Source of the DNA: Mammaliicoccus sp. Dog046
Lineage (GTDB): Bacteria > Bacillota > Bacilli > Staphylococcales > Staphylococcaceae
Length of the DNA: 64,000 bases
Reading direction: 5' to 3'
Assembly: GCF_034039665.1 (NCBI RefSeq)
Contig: NZ_CP120131.1
Location: forward strand, 2,410,499-2,474,498
Positions within the stretch are counted from its first letter, which is position 1; each line of letters begins with the position of its first letter. Positions 50,176-59,621 of this stretch are shown piece by piece. A program made the position numbers and the translations under genes. Below the pieces are notes generated by a model that saw nothing but the letters and a program-made list of their open reading frames with translations, ran no database searches and was not told the origin of the DNA.

Positions 50176-50204
50176 ACTATACAGGTAAAAAGCATATGTC
50201 TCAA
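50176..50204 (-). promoter_or_regulatory. rRNA operon 3 promoter
   Basis: On the minus strand TTGAGA (50199-50204) and TATAGT (50176-50181) are separated by 17 nt, at the same distance from the 16S gene as the operon 1 promoter. The shared leader sequence ends near 50170, and upstream DNA is unrelated to the other operons. Confidence 0.85.
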
Positions 50205-50246
50205 GCATCAAAATTACACCAAAACACCCTTTGTTCTCATATATGA

Positions 50247-51095
50247 TTAATTCTCTACATATTCTTTAAGTTTTTTGTAAGTTTTTTTCGCATCTTCATA
50301 GCCTTGTTTATATAAAGCATCTAATTTCTTAGGATCTTTCTCAATTCTATCAACAGATAATGTATCTTCTGGTCTAATAACAAAGATATTTCCCTTTTCT
50401 TCCTCTGTTTCAATCCATTCTAATGTCTTATTGTAATGTTTATATCTAATTTCCATTAAATGATTTACTTTAGGATATGCTTTCAATTTAAAGACCTTTG
50501 AAAATCTACTTTGTTTTTTTCTATAACTTTGCGGTCTCGTTAAAATGAGCACTTGTTTTTTATATCCATCATCCATTGCTTTATTAACAGGTATCGGATC
50601 AACAATGCCACCATCTAATAGCGTGTGACCTTTATAATTCACAGGATTCGCCATCAAAGGTAAAGAACTCGTTGCTTCTAAAGCTGTTAATAATGAACCT
50701 TTCATTTCATTCTTATCAAAATATACCGCTTCGCCTGTTTCACAATCTGTAGTTACAACTACAAAGTTTTCTTCAGCTTTGTCAAAAGCTTCAAAATCAA
50801 AAGGTTCTAAATAAGTTGGAATATAATGATAAACAAAATCCATCCCGAATACCTCTTTTCTTCTTATATAATTAGAAAGAGAAAGATATCTTTTGTCTTT
50901 AATATATTTCGTTGTAACTCTATGATTCCTTCTGAATTGTCTAGAAAGGTAACTCGCCGCCATAGAAGCGCCTGCTGAGACACCGATATTATATTCAAAA
51001 AACATGTCTTTTTTCACAAAGTAATCTAATACTCCGGCAGTGTACATACTTCTCATACCGCCGCCTTCAAGTATTAATGCTGTATTTTTTATCAT
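50247..51095 (-). CDS. Patatin-like phospholipase
   Basis: A 282-residue YjjU/RssA-like patatin protein with the oxyanion loop GGGMRS (11-16), nucleophile S40 in GVSAG (38-42) and D161 in the DGG motif (161-163). The Ser-Asp dyad is therefore intact. No signal peptide is seen, so it should be cytoplasmic or peripheral. I start at the ATG at 51095. The longer frame begins in the recR terminator hairpin. It sits between recR and rRNA operon 3, where I recall no patatin gene in S. aureus. Confidence 0.9.
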   Translation of the reverse strand: MIKNTALILEGGGMRSMYTAGVLDYFVKKDMFFEYNIGVSAGASMAASYLSRQFRRNHRVTTKYIKDKRYLSLSNYIRRKEVFGMDFVYHYIPTYLEPFDFEAFDKAEENFVVVTTDCETGEAVYFDKNEMKGSLLTALEATSSLPLMANPVNYKGHTLLDGGIVDPIPVNKAMDDGYKKQVLILTRPQSYRKKQSRFSKVFKLKAYPKVNHLMEIRYKHYNKTLEWIETEEEKGNIFVIRPEDTLSVDRIEKDPKKLDALYKQGYEDAKKTYKKLKEYVEN

Positions 51096-51125
51096 TCTTA
51101 CACTCTTCTCTATACTATTAGTGGA

Positions 51126-51158
51126 AAGAGGCTGTGGCATAAAATGCCTCAGCCTCTT
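51126..51158 (-). terminator. recR terminator
   Basis: AAGAGGCTGAGGCAT/ATGCCACAGCCTCTT hairpin on the minus strand, 12 nt after the recR stop. The T tail is short (TTTCC). Part of the repeated GAGGCTGAG terminator family of this window. Confidence 0.8.
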
Positions 51159-51169
51159 AATTCATTTAG

Positions 51170-51769
51170 CTAAATTTCAGTTCTACCAGTGATTGCTTTA
51201 GAAAGTGTTACTTCATCAGCATATTCTAAATCTCCGCCTACAGGTAAACCATGTGCAAGTCTTGTCGTTTTTATACCAATTGGTTTAACCAATCTCGAGA
51301 TATACATTGCTGTAGATTCGCCTTCAATATTAGGGTTCGTCGCTAATATGATTTCGTTAATCTCATCACTCTTAAGTCTTTCTAAAAGTGTTGGTATGTT
51401 TATATCTTCTGGACCAATACCTTCCATAGGAGATATCGCACCATGCAACACATGGTAAAGACCTTTGTATTCACGCATCTTTTCCATAGCAATAACATCT
51501 TTAGAGTCTTGTACGACACAAACAACTGAACGATCTCTTTGTTTATCCTGACAAATATGACAAGGAGACACGTCTGTAATATGTCCACACGTTTCACAAT
51601 ATGTTAATTCACGCTTTACATCTACAAGTGATTTCGCGAATAGTACAACATCGTCTTCCTTCATATCTAACACATGGAAAGCTAAGCGTTGTGCAGTCTT
51701 CGGCCCAATCCCTGGTAATTTCATAAAACTATCTATCAGTTTAGATATTGGTTCTGGATAGAACATCAT
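51170..51769 (-). CDS. recR: Recombination mediator RecR
   Basis: Works with RecO (and RecF) to load RecA at gaps. The 199-residue protein has an N-terminal helix-hairpin-helix ([11 protein letters not shown], 18-28), a C4 zinc finger (C58, C61, C70, C73) and a Toprim domain (about 80-175). It overlaps the ybaB stop by one nucleotide (TAATG), the conserved dnaX-ybaB-recR operon. Confidence 0.98.
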   Translation of the reverse strand: MMFYPEPISKLIDSFMKLPGIGPKTAQRLAFHVLDMKEDDVVLFAKSLVDVKRELTYCETCGHITDVSPCHICQDKQRDRSVVCVVQDSKDVIAMEKMREYKGLYHVLHGAISPMEGIGPEDINIPTLLERLKSDEINEIILATNPNIEGESTAMYISRLVKPIGIKTTRLAHGLPVGGDLEYADEVTLSKAITGRTEI

Positions 51770-52089
51770 TACATCATTCCAGGAATGTTAAGACCTTTTG
51801 TATGTTTACCTAAACGATCTGCTGTTACGTCATCAGCTTTGCTTAAAGCATCATTTGTAGCAGCTAATACTAAGTCTTGAAGCATTTCAATATCTTCAGG
51901 GTCTACGACATCTTCTTTAATAATTACGTCTAATATTTCTTTATGTCCTGAAACAACAACAGTTACCATACCGCCACCTGCTGTACCTTCAATTTTTTCT
52001 TCTTTTAACTTTTCTTGTTCTTCTGCCATTTTCTTTTGCATTTTTTGCATTTGTTTCATCATTTGTTGCATATTTCCGCCACCGCGCAT
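51769..52089 (-). CDS. YbaB/EbfC family nucleoid-associated protein
   Basis: A 106-residue dimeric DNA-binding protein. It starts with [20 protein letters not shown], then a conserved [10 protein letters not shown] core and [20 protein letters not shown]. Family members bind DNA with little specificity. It lies between dnaX and recR and its ATG follows AGGAGG. Confidence 0.96.
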   Translation of the reverse strand: MRGGGNMQQMMKQMQKMQKKMAEEQEKLKEEKIEGTAGGGMVTVVVSGHKEILDVIIKEDVVDPEDIEMLQDLVLAATNDALSKADDVTADRLGKHTKGLNIPGMM

Positions 52090-52180
52090 ATTTTCGTCCT
52101 CCTAGTATCTCATTTGTTTAATATTTGTATTTAATTTTTGTCATATTTATTATACATACCTTTAGAGATGATGTCATGTA

Positions 52181-53869
52181 TTACTCATCAGTAACATTTA
52201 CTGTATCTTCTCCAAATAATTCTTGTGCCTTTTTAACAATATCCGTCTCAGCAGGTTTTTCTTCTGTCTCCGCTTCGCCTTGAGCAGGGTTTGTTTTTTT
52301 AGATTGGATGTATTGTTGCCTTACTTGTAACCATTGTGAGTTTGGTACCCCTACAACTTTTACAGTCTTGTCGACGATTTCACAAACAATGGATTCTATA
52401 TGATTTCTCTTTTCATCATCTTTATTTACAATTTCACAATGAATATCCTCGTCAAATTTCACCAAAACATGATCTTCACTCGCTGCTACTGGTTCTGAAT
52501 TTAATAACAAACTCACTAATGCACGTTGCTCTTTTTCCTTCACAGATTCAATGACCGCTTGCCATTTTTCTTTTAATAAAGTTAAATCTTCTCTATTGGC
52601 ATGGTCCAGCACACGTTCTATTTGTCTAATTGAAAAGACATGCTTAGATTGTCTTCTTGAAACACCTTGTTTGTTCTCAACTGGTTTCGCCGGTGCTGAC
52701 ACACCATTTTGTGACAGTTGTTGTACGTGTGCTTCAAGTTGCTTAATCTTACTGAGTACTTCAGATGACGCTTCGGTTGTATTATTTTGATTGGTAGCAG
52801 GTTGTTCGTTATTATTCGCTATTAATTCCGTAAGCTTCACTATCAATATTTCTATATGAACGTTTTGATTAATCGCAAAACGCATAGACACCAATGTATC
52901 ATTGATACAATCTATCATCTTATACATCGCATTTAAATTCACGTCATGCAAAGCATGCTCAGCATCTTCTTGTTCAGTTGTTTTAGCTACGATTGCGTCT
53001 CTAATGAAATAAATCATATCATTTACAAGTCTATTAACCTCTTTACCCTCGGCAATAAAGGTATGATATCGCGTAAACGCTTGTTTAATATCTTTAGTGA
53101 CGATGTCACGAAAGAGTTCGTTCAAAGCAGCTTTATCTACGCTACCTGTGACATTTAAAGCATGTTCAAGTGATAAATGACCATCACCAAAGGCAATTGC
53201 TTGGTCCATAATGCTCAGTGCGTCACGCATTCCACCTTCAGAAACTTGTGCCACAAACGATAATGCTTCTTGCTCAAAGGAAATATTTTGTTCTTCAGCG
53301 ACATATGCCAATCTACTTTCAATATCTCCTGAGTGTATAGCCTTAAAATCAAACCTTTGACACCTAGAAATAATCGTTGGCGGTATTTTATGAGGTTCAG
53401 TAGTAGCAAGTATAAAAATAGCATGACTAGGCGGTTCTTCAAGTGTCTTTAATAGTGCGTTAAATGCGCCAGTTGTTAACATGTGCACTTCATCAATAAT
53501 ATATACTTTGAATTCAGATTCACTTGGTGCATATTTGACTTTATCTCTAATATTTCTAATTTCATCTACGCCGTTATTACTCGCAGCATCTATTTCAATA
53601 ACATCTGAGTTCGTCCCTTGTGTGATACCTTTACAAATTGCGCATTCATTACAAGGTTCTCCATCTGTATTTACAGTACAATTTATTGCTTTAGCAAAAA
53701 TTTTAGCAATACTCGTCTTACCTGTTCCACGTGGACCATTAAATAAGTAAGCATGTGATTGCTTTTCTTTTTGGATTGCATTTTTTAATGTTTTGGTGAC
53801 ATGTTTTTGACCGACTACATCAGAAAATGATTGCGGTCTATACATTCTATATAAAGCCTGATAATTCAA
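52181..53869 (-). CDS. dnaX: DNA polymerase III subunit tau/gamma
   Basis: Clamp-loader ATPase and replisome organiser. The 562-residue protein has Walker A GPRGTGKTS (45-53), zinc ligands C64, C73, C76 and C79, a DEVH Walker B and an SRC sensor (SRCQRF), then tau C-terminal domains. I see no programmed frameshift site with certainty. It heads the dnaX-ybaB-recR operon. Confidence 0.97.
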   Translation of the reverse strand: MNYQALYRMYRPQSFSDVVGQKHVTKTLKNAIQKEKQSHAYLFNGPRGTGKTSIAKIFAKAINCTVNTDGEPCNECAICKGITQGTNSDVIEIDAASNNGVDEIRNIRDKVKYAPSESEFKVYIIDEVHMLTTGAFNALLKTLEEPPSHAIFILATTEPHKIPPTIISRCQRFDFKAIHSGDIESRLAYVAEEQNISFEQEALSFVAQVSEGGMRDALSIMDQAIAFGDGHLSLEHALNVTGSVDKAALNELFRDIVTKDIKQAFTRYHTFIAEGKEVNRLVNDMIYFIRDAIVAKTTEQEDAEHALHDVNLNAMYKMIDCINDTLVSMRFAINQNVHIEILIVKLTELIANNNEQPATNQNNTTEASSEVLSKIKQLEAHVQQLSQNGVSAPAKPVENKQGVSRRQSKHVFSIRQIERVLDHANREDLTLLKEKWQAVIESVKEKEQRALVSLLLNSEPVAASEDHVLVKFDEDIHCEIVNKDDEKRNHIESIVCEIVDKTVKVVGVPNSQWLQVRQQYIQSKKTNPAQGEAETEEKPAETDIVKKAQELFGEDTVNVTDE

Positions 53870-53941
53870 AATGGCACCTCCAAAGTTTAATTCTACATAC
53901 CTATCATTATATCACGAATTGAAGTGACTTCTTATGATTAA

Positions 53942-54475
53942 TTATAGGAATGCTTCAGGATAATGAACAATTCCTCTGATCTCTTTTGTTGGATGATCCC
54001 ACAAATATTTGAACATGAAATTTTCATCTGGAACGTCAAATGGTGGCTCAATGCCGAATTCCGAAGCTTTATGATAACCCAACTTCTGATAATACTCTGC
54101 ATGTCCAAGTACAACAACACCAATATATCCATTTTCATAAGCTCTATATTCTAAAGCTTCAATCAATGCTTTACCTATTCCTTTTTTCTGATATTCAGGT
54201 AACACAGACACTGGTGCTAAAGCTAGCACCACATTACTTTGCTCTTCAGAATTAACCATGACTTCCGACATCATAGCATGGCCTAATATTTTTCCTCGTT
54301 CTGTTTTAGCTACAACTTCTAATTCAGCATTATACTCAAGTGACTTTCTAATTTTGCCAATTAATTCATGCTCTCGACCATCAGTATGTTCCTCGTTTAA
54401 AAAAGCTTCCTTAACAACCTCTTTAGCTAAATCATATTCTGATTCCACAATCGTTCCAATTAGTAATTGAGTCAT
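53942..54475 (-). CDS. GNAT-family N-acetyltransferase
   Basis: A 177-residue acetyltransferase of the YhbS type with the acetyl-CoA loop QKKGIG (96-101) after VSVLPEY and a C-terminal YYQKLGYHKASEFG segment. The substrate is unknown. It lies between the SRP RNA and dnaX, a position also occupied by an acetyltransferase gene in other staphylococci as I recall. The Shine-Dalgarno AGGAGG lies in the SRP RNA terminator region. Confidence 0.9.
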   Translation of the reverse strand: MTQLLIGTIVESEYDLAKEVVKEAFLNEEHTDGREHELIGKIRKSLEYNAELEVVAKTERGKILGHAMMSEVMVNSEEQSNVVLALAPVSVLPEYQKKGIGKALIEALEYRAYENGYIGVVVLGHAEYYQKLGYHKASEFGIEPPFDVPDENFMFKYLWDHPTKEIRGIVHYPEAFL

Positions 54476-54500
54476 GTGTGTTATATCCTCCTGATATAAT

Positions 54501-54528
54501 AAAAAGGGCGACCGCGGTCACCCTTTTT
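54501..54528 (-). terminator. SRP RNA terminator
   Basis: AAAAAGGGTGACC/GGTCGCCCTTTTT hairpin on the minus strand about 35 nt after the SRP RNA, symmetrical and flanked by A and T runs. Confidence 0.88.
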
Positions 54529-54564
54529 GAATTTATATAAAATTTGATTAGTATTAAAATTTAA

Positions 54565-54841
54565 ATACCGTGCACCTTTGCTTTGAACAAATATCACAAG
54601 CGTAACCACAGTCGTTAGCTAAACTTCGGCTACCCTACGGCACATACAATGATCCACTTAATGCTGCTTCCTTCCGGACCTGACATGATTCATGGGTTTG
54701 TATTGCATAGGACCGATGTCTTCAGACACCACGTGCTGAGGGCAGACCTCACAATAATAAGTCCGCAGCAAAGGAATTCAGTCTTGCATAAGCGGATTTC
54801 AAGTACAGGGAACCGCTACCTCCCCACTTAGCACGGCACTT
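54565..54841 (-). ncRNA. ffs: Signal recognition particle RNA (long, Bacillus type)
   Basis: About 277 nt on the minus strand. The S-domain core GTCAGGTCCGGAAGGAAGCAGC with the GGAA loop is at about 54660-54685. The 5' Alu-type domain begins GTGCCGTGCTAAGTGGGGAGGT near 54840 and pairs with the 3' end GCACGGTAT. The length matches the 6S-like scRNA of Bacillus and staphylococci. Ends are approximate. A weak promoter (TTGCCA and TACTAT, about 18 nt apart) lies just upstream. Confidence 0.95.
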
Positions 54842-54888
54842 TATATAGTACAATATAACCTTAACATTTGGCAAGAAAAAACTATCGT

Positions 54889-55620
54889 TTAATTGTGTGA
54901 TTGATGAATTACACGTCTTGAAAAGTCGACAAACTTAAATTCTGTCGCAATATGTCGAGAAATATTATATTGGAATCGTTCTGCGTTATCAAGGTGAACG
55001 ATCCCTCTAACAGTCGCAGTGAAAGGCGGATTCAAAGGGCCAAAGTATTTCAATTCTTTCTCCGTCATTTCTTCAAACGTAATAGACTTATTAGAATAAC
55101 TAATTTCGACATTCATTTCTTGTTCGATATATCGGTATATCGACTGCCCGGCAATATCCTTTGATAACTGAGGGATAATCGAACAAACAAAGTAATCTTC
55201 GTCCATAATATGCACTTTACCTAATTTATTTCTTGTTCGAATCACATGCCATAACTTATCACTATCTTCTAACCCTAACGCATGTTTCACGACAGGCACT
55301 TCTTCAGCGTTTATCGTTTCCAATAGTTCTACCGCCGTCTCATATTCAAGACCAAGACGTTGGTTAATTTCTTGGAAGCTAATCATTTCAGAAATAGGAA
55401 ATTGAATAATGTCTTCATAAATAACTACTGATCCTTTGCCACGCAACTTCTGAATATACCCTTTTTCTTGTAATAAATTTAATGCTTTCCTTACTGTTTC
55501 TCTTGAAGTTTCGTATATCTTTGTCAATTCATTCTCAGAAGGTAACTGCTGTAAATGAGCATACTCTCCATTTATAATTTTTTTACAAATAGATTGATAA
55601 ATTTTCATATACTTGTTCAT
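54889..55620 (-). CDS. treR: Trehalose operon repressor TreR (GntR family)
   Basis: A 243-residue GntR/HutC-type repressor: winged helix (about 1-68; LPSENELTKIYETSRETVRKAL) and a UTRA effector domain (about 95-235) that binds trehalose 6-phosphate in Bacillus. It is the last gene of the treP-treC-treR operon. A palindrome CTTGTATATACAAG in the treP promoter is its likely operator. Confidence 0.95.
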   Translation of the reverse strand: MNKYMKIYQSICKKIINGEYAHLQQLPSENELTKIYETSRETVRKALNLLQEKGYIQKLRGKGSVVIYEDIIQFPISEMISFQEINQRLGLEYETAVELLETINAEEVPVVKHALGLEDSDKLWHVIRTRNKLGKVHIMDEDYFVCSIIPQLSKDIAGQSIYRYIEQEMNVEISYSNKSITFEEMTEKELKYFGPLNPPFTATVRGIVHLDNAERFQYNISRHIATEFKFVDFSRRVIHQSHN

Positions 55621-55649
55621 GTGTTCACCTCTATACCTTCTATACTTAC

Positions 55650-57293
55650 TTATTCTTCATTCAACTTCACAACAAATGCATCATAAGGTTGTAAGTTTCG
55701 ACCTATTTTATCATTATTAGAAATAATCAACTCGCCATCCGTATTCACTTCACTTGGAAGTGCAACGACACTATCTGAATAATTAGCGACAATCAACCAC
55801 GTTTCTCCATTGAAATGTCGTTTATATATAAATAGCTCTGGATGGTCCATATACATTGGTTCTATCGCGCCATACGTCACAATGTCATGTTGATGACGTA
55901 TTTGGATTAATTTTTGGTACGTATAGAAGATAGAATCTTTTTCTTCTAGTGCCGCTTCTACATTAATATGTTGATAATTATCCGGGATGCCTATCCAAGG
56001 TGTTCCAGTTGTAAAACCAGCATGCGTTTCTTGGTTCCACTGAACTGGCGTTCTAGAATTGTCTCTAGATTTTTGACCAATCACTTTCATAATCATTGCT
56101 TCATCCATGCCTTGTTCTCGTAACAAACGGTAAGCATTCAATGATTCCACATCTCTATATTCATCAATATTTGTAAACTGAGGATCCGTCATCCCAATTT
56201 CTTCCCCTTGATAAATATAAGGTGTACCTTGCAACATATGCAGAGATATCGCCAACATCTTCGCTGATTTCACTCTATCCGCTTCAGTTGAATCATTTCC
56301 GAAACGCGTCACTACTCTCGGTTGATCGTGATTACACCAGAAGATTGCATTCCATCCATTTCCTTTTGCGATATTCACTTGCCAATCCATTAATATACGT
56401 TTGAGCTCTAGAAAATCAAATTTCATATCCGACCATTTTTCACCATTTTTATAATCTACTTTTAAATGATGAAAATTAAATACACTACTCAGCTCATGAC
56501 GTTCAGGTTGTGTATATTTTATACAATGGTCAATTGTCGTTGATGACATTTCACCAACAGTCATAATATCTTTCTGACCGAATGTATTTTGATTGAGTTC
56601 ACGTAAATAATCATGTACTTTTGGTCCGTCTGTATAAAATTCTTTACCAATTGCTTCTGAGTCTTCAAATGCACCTTTTGAAATTAAATTAATTACATCA
56701 AAACGGAATCCATCGATACCAAAATCAATCCAATAATTGATCATTTCATAAATTTCAGATTTAAGTTGATCATTCTCCCAATTTAAATCAGCCTGTGATA
56801 CATCGAATAATCGTAAATAATAACTTTCCGTTTGTTCATCATACGTCCATGAATTCCCACCAAATTTCGATTCCCAATTTGTTGGTGGTGCGTCTTTCGT
56901 TCCTTCTTTCCAAATATAATAATCGCGATAAGGATTATCTTTGGATTTACGAGACTCTACAAACCAATGGTGAGCAGTAGATGTATGATTAATAACGATA
57001 TCAAGCATAATTTTAATACCTCGTTCGTGCGCTGCTTCCAATAATCGTTCAACATCTTCTTTTGTACCAAAATCCGGATTGATTTGATAATAATCACTAA
57101 TATCATAACCATTATCGTTCATCGGCGATTCATAAATCGGTGTTAACCAAATGTAATCAACACCTAAAGTTTGCAAGTACGGTAACTTTTCAATAATGCC
57201 GTTAATATCTCCTTGGCCATTTCCTGTCGTATCGTTAAATGATTTTGGATATATTTGATAGACGACTGATTTTTTCCAATCCGTTACTGCCAT
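55650..57293 (-). CDS. treC: Alpha,alpha-phosphotrehalase
   Basis: GH13 enzyme that hydrolyses trehalose 6-phosphate to glucose and glucose 6-phosphate in the cytoplasm. The 547-residue protein has INHTS (101-105), the nucleophile D199 in GFRFD, the acid/base E248 in VGEMS and D323 in NHDQPR. It lies 25 nt after treP and 29 nt before treR. Confidence 0.97.
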   Translation of the reverse strand: MAVTDWKKSVVYQIYPKSFNDTTGNGQGDINGIIEKLPYLQTLGVDYIWLTPIYESPMNDNGYDISDYYQINPDFGTKEDVERLLEAAHERGIKIMLDIVINHTSTAHHWFVESRKSKDNPYRDYYIWKEGTKDAPPTNWESKFGGNSWTYDEQTESYYLRLFDVSQADLNWENDQLKSEIYEMINYWIDFGIDGFRFDVINLISKGAFEDSEAIGKEFYTDGPKVHDYLRELNQNTFGQKDIMTVGEMSSTTIDHCIKYTQPERHELSSVFNFHHLKVDYKNGEKWSDMKFDFLELKRILMDWQVNIAKGNGWNAIFWCNHDQPRVVTRFGNDSTEADRVKSAKMLAISLHMLQGTPYIYQGEEIGMTDPQFTNIDEYRDVESLNAYRLLREQGMDEAMIMKVIGQKSRDNSRTPVQWNQETHAGFTTGTPWIGIPDNYQHINVEAALEEKDSIFYTYQKLIQIRHQHDIVTYGAIEPMYMDHPELFIYKRHFNGETWLIVANYSDSVVALPSEVNTDGELIISNNDKIGRNLQPYDAFVVKLNEE

Positions 57294-57318
57294 ATGAATA
57301 AACTCCTTTAATTTATAT

Positions 57319-58755
57319 TTATTCTTTCACCATTTCTTTTGCTTTTTCTTTAGCGAATCTTGAAAATACAATCGTAAGTATAGCGGGTAAAATCATTGCT
57401 ATCAAGGTTGCAACACCGAATACGCCCCAAAATTCACGTTTAATCGAAATAATTGCAGGTATTCCACCAACACCAACTTTACCTAATACTGTATTCGCTC
57501 CAACAAACGCACCTAATAAGCACGATGTAATAATTGATGCGAAGAATGGATATTTCAATGGTAAGTTCACACCAAACATCGCTGGTTCTGTTACACCTAG
57601 GAATGCTGATATACCAGAAGTAAATGCTAAACCTTGTTCTTTTGCCATTTTACGTTTTCTATAAATCAACCAAGCACCAAATGCCGCTGAACCTTGGCAT
57701 ATATTTGAGATGGCAACGATTGGCCATAAATAAGTGTGACCCAACGGACTTCCCATCAGTTGGAAATCAACTGCTAAGAACATATGATGTAGACCTGTAA
57801 TAACTAGTGGTGCATAGAACAAACCGTAAACAGCGCCACCTAACCAACCTGCGCTTTCAAAGATACCTTTAATACCTTCAGTAATTAACGTACCTAATTC
57901 TAAAGCAAGTGGTCCAATTACAATAAAAGCTAAAAACCCTGTAATTAATAATGCGACCGGACCAACGACCAACATTTTAATCGAATCATGTACACGTTTA
58001 TTCAAGAATTTCTCTATGATTGATAAAACCCAAGTTGCTAATAAGATTGGTAAGACTTGTCCTTGATAGTTCAATTGTTTAATTTCTAAACCAAAGATAT
58101 GCCAAACTGGTATTTCACTTGATTTACCGCCACCTAAGTCATATTGAGAAGCAAGTTGCGGATGTAATAAAATTAACCCTAATACTAAACCAAGTATCGG
58201 ACTACCACCAAAGACACGCATCGCCGACCAACCTATTAAAGCTGGCAAGAAGATAAATGCCGTACTAGCGATGACATTAATAATATTCGCAAAATCCGCC
58301 AACCAAACAAATTGTTCTACAAGTGGTTTAGCACCAAACAAATCTTTAGCCGTAAGCACATTATTTAAACCTAATAGCAAACCAGCAGTAACAATGGCTG
58401 GCAAAATCGGAATAAACACATCTCCTAGTAATTTGATTAAACGTTGAAATGGATTCATCTTCTGCTCAGACGCTTTCTTGACATCGTCTTTCGAACTTTC
58501 TTCTACACCCGTTTCTTCTTGAAAAACTTTATATGCTTCATCTACAGTTCCCGGACCAATAACAATTTGGAATTGATTATTCGCCGAAAAAGATCCTTTA
58601 ACTAAATCAATTTCATCTAAAGCTTCCTTATCAACTTTGCTTTCATCGTTTAATACTAAACGTAAACGTGTAACGCAATGCGTCGCCGCACTCACATTAT
58701 CTTTACCCCCGATTGCGTCGATAATTAACCTTATATCTTCTCTCTTCACAGCCAT
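57319..58755 (-). CDS. treP: Trehalose-specific PTS enzyme IIBC
   Basis: Imports and phosphorylates trehalose. The 478-residue protein has an EIIB domain (1-about 90, phosphorylated C27 in AATHCVTRLRL) and an EIIC domain (about 105-475) with around ten membrane segments. No EIIA domain is present, so it would borrow the glucose EIIA. I set the start at the ATG at 58755, eight nucleotides after GGGGAG; an in-frame GTG at 58764 overlaps that Shine-Dalgarno. It is the first gene of the trehalose operon. Confidence 0.96.
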   Translation of the reverse strand: MAVKREDIRLIIDAIGGKDNVSAATHCVTRLRLVLNDESKVDKEALDEIDLVKGSFSANNQFQIVIGPGTVDEAYKVFQEETGVEESSKDDVKKASEQKMNPFQRLIKLLGDVFIPILPAIVTAGLLLGLNNVLTAKDLFGAKPLVEQFVWLADFANIINVIASTAFIFLPALIGWSAMRVFGGSPILGLVLGLILLHPQLASQYDLGGGKSSEIPVWHIFGLEIKQLNYQGQVLPILLATWVLSIIEKFLNKRVHDSIKMLVVGPVALLITGFLAFIVIGPLALELGTLITEGIKGIFESAGWLGGAVYGLFYAPLVITGLHHMFLAVDFQLMGSPLGHTYLWPIVAISNICQGSAAFGAWLIYRKRKMAKEQGLAFTSGISAFLGVTEPAMFGVNLPLKYPFFASIITSCLLGAFVGANTVLGKVGVGGIPAIISIKREFWGVFGVATLIAMILPAILTIVFSRFAKEKAKEMVKE

Positions 58756-58786
58756 TGCACTCACTCCCCTTTATTTATTTAACTGA

Positions 58787-58815
58787 ATTATAACTTGTAT
58801 ATACAAGTATGTAAA
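58787..58815 (-). promoter_or_regulatory. tre operon promoter
   Basis: On the minus strand TTTACA (58810-58815) and TATAAT (58787-58792) are spaced exactly 17 nt. The spacer is filled by the TreR palindrome and the -35 overlaps the cre-like site. Confidence 0.85.
58794..58807. promoter_or_regulatory. Likely TreR operator
   Basis: A 14-bp perfect palindrome, CTTGTATATACAAG, between the -35 and -10 of the tre promoter. It closely resembles the TTGTATATACAA operator I recall for B. subtilis TreR. Binding here would block RNA polymerase directly. Confidence 0.82.
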
Positions 58816-58823
58816 GGCTTACA
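58810..58823. promoter_or_regulatory. Candidate catabolite-responsive element (cre)
   Basis: TGTAAAGGCTTACA is a near palindrome close to the CcpA consensus TGWAANCGNTNWCA, with GG in place of the central CG. It overlaps the -35 of the tre promoter, so CcpA binding would repress. Confidence 0.55.
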
Positions 58824-58874
58824 TTTATCAATATACTTTTTCTGTAGTATGATTAAGTAAAGGAGCTGATAAAT

Positions 58875-59621
58875 ATGACTTTTTTAACGCATGAATTAAT
58901 GGATCATAACGATGTGTCACTAGAATTTGCTAATGAACATTCAACAATATTCACAAATCATCATTACGAAAAAACTTTTGAATCAGCGAGTTTAATCAAA
59001 TTACCCATTATGATTTATATTTTTAATCAGTTAAACGATGATGAAATGCAAGAATCGCTCACAATCGATCAATCTGTTGGAGGTAGTGGTGTATTACAAA
59101 GTTTGCATATACGTCAATTAAGCATCCAAGATTTGGTGTATCTCATGATTGTTGTTTCTGATAATACAGCAACGAATATTTTAATTGACCATTTCGGATT
59201 GCATCATATCAATCAGTTCATAGAAACCGATTTAGAATGTACAGAAACAAAATTAAGTAGACGCATGATGGATGAGCAAGCCATCTCTGAAGGCAAGCAG
59301 AATGTTACTTCTGCTCAAGATATCATACGCATCCTCAGATACATCACAAACCATGCACATCATAAAGAAATGATGGACATCTTACACGAACAACATTTAA
59401 ATGACAAAGTATCTATTTATCAATCGTTCTACGATTCTAAACTTAAATTTCATTCTAAAACAGGAGAATACGATAACGTCATTAATGATGTCGGAATTAT
59501 TCAGCACCATGACACATTTTATTATTATTGCTTCTTATCAAACACAAAAACACCCGAAAAAGCGATTCAATTCTCTCACGATTTCGGGTCATATATGATT
59601 CACTCTATTCTAAATGAGTAG
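58875..59621 (+). CDS. Class A beta-lactamase-fold serine hydrolase
   Basis: A 248-residue protein with the class A motifs in order: SLIK (S39-K42), SDN (95-97), an ExxL omega-loop element ETKL (E124) and KTG (195-197). No signal peptide or membrane anchor is visible, so it should be cytoplasmic, unlike secreted beta-lactamases or PBPs. An AAAGGAG Shine-Dalgarno is nine nucleotides upstream; a weak promoter (TTATCA and TATGAT, 17 nt apart) lies at 58825-58853. It is divergent from treP and its 3' end overlaps the NlpC/P60 gene by 12 nt. A peptidase or amidase role in wall-peptide metabolism is inference. Confidence 0.85.
   Translation: MTFLTHELMDHNDVSLEFANEHSTIFTNHHYEKTFESASLIKLPIMIYIFNQLNDDEMQESLTIDQSVGGSGVLQSLHIRQLSIQDLVYLMIVVSDNTATNILIDHFGLHHINQFIETDLECTETKLSRRMMDEQAISEGKQNVTSAQDIIRILRYITNHAHHKEMMDILHEQHLNDKVSIYQSFYDSKLKFHSKTGEYDNVINDVGIIQHHDTFYYYCFLSNTKTPEKAIQFSHDFGSYMIHSILNE

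Noticed and set aside
54649-54831. A 60-codon plus-strand open frame
   Set aside because: It is the antisense of the SRP RNA gene.
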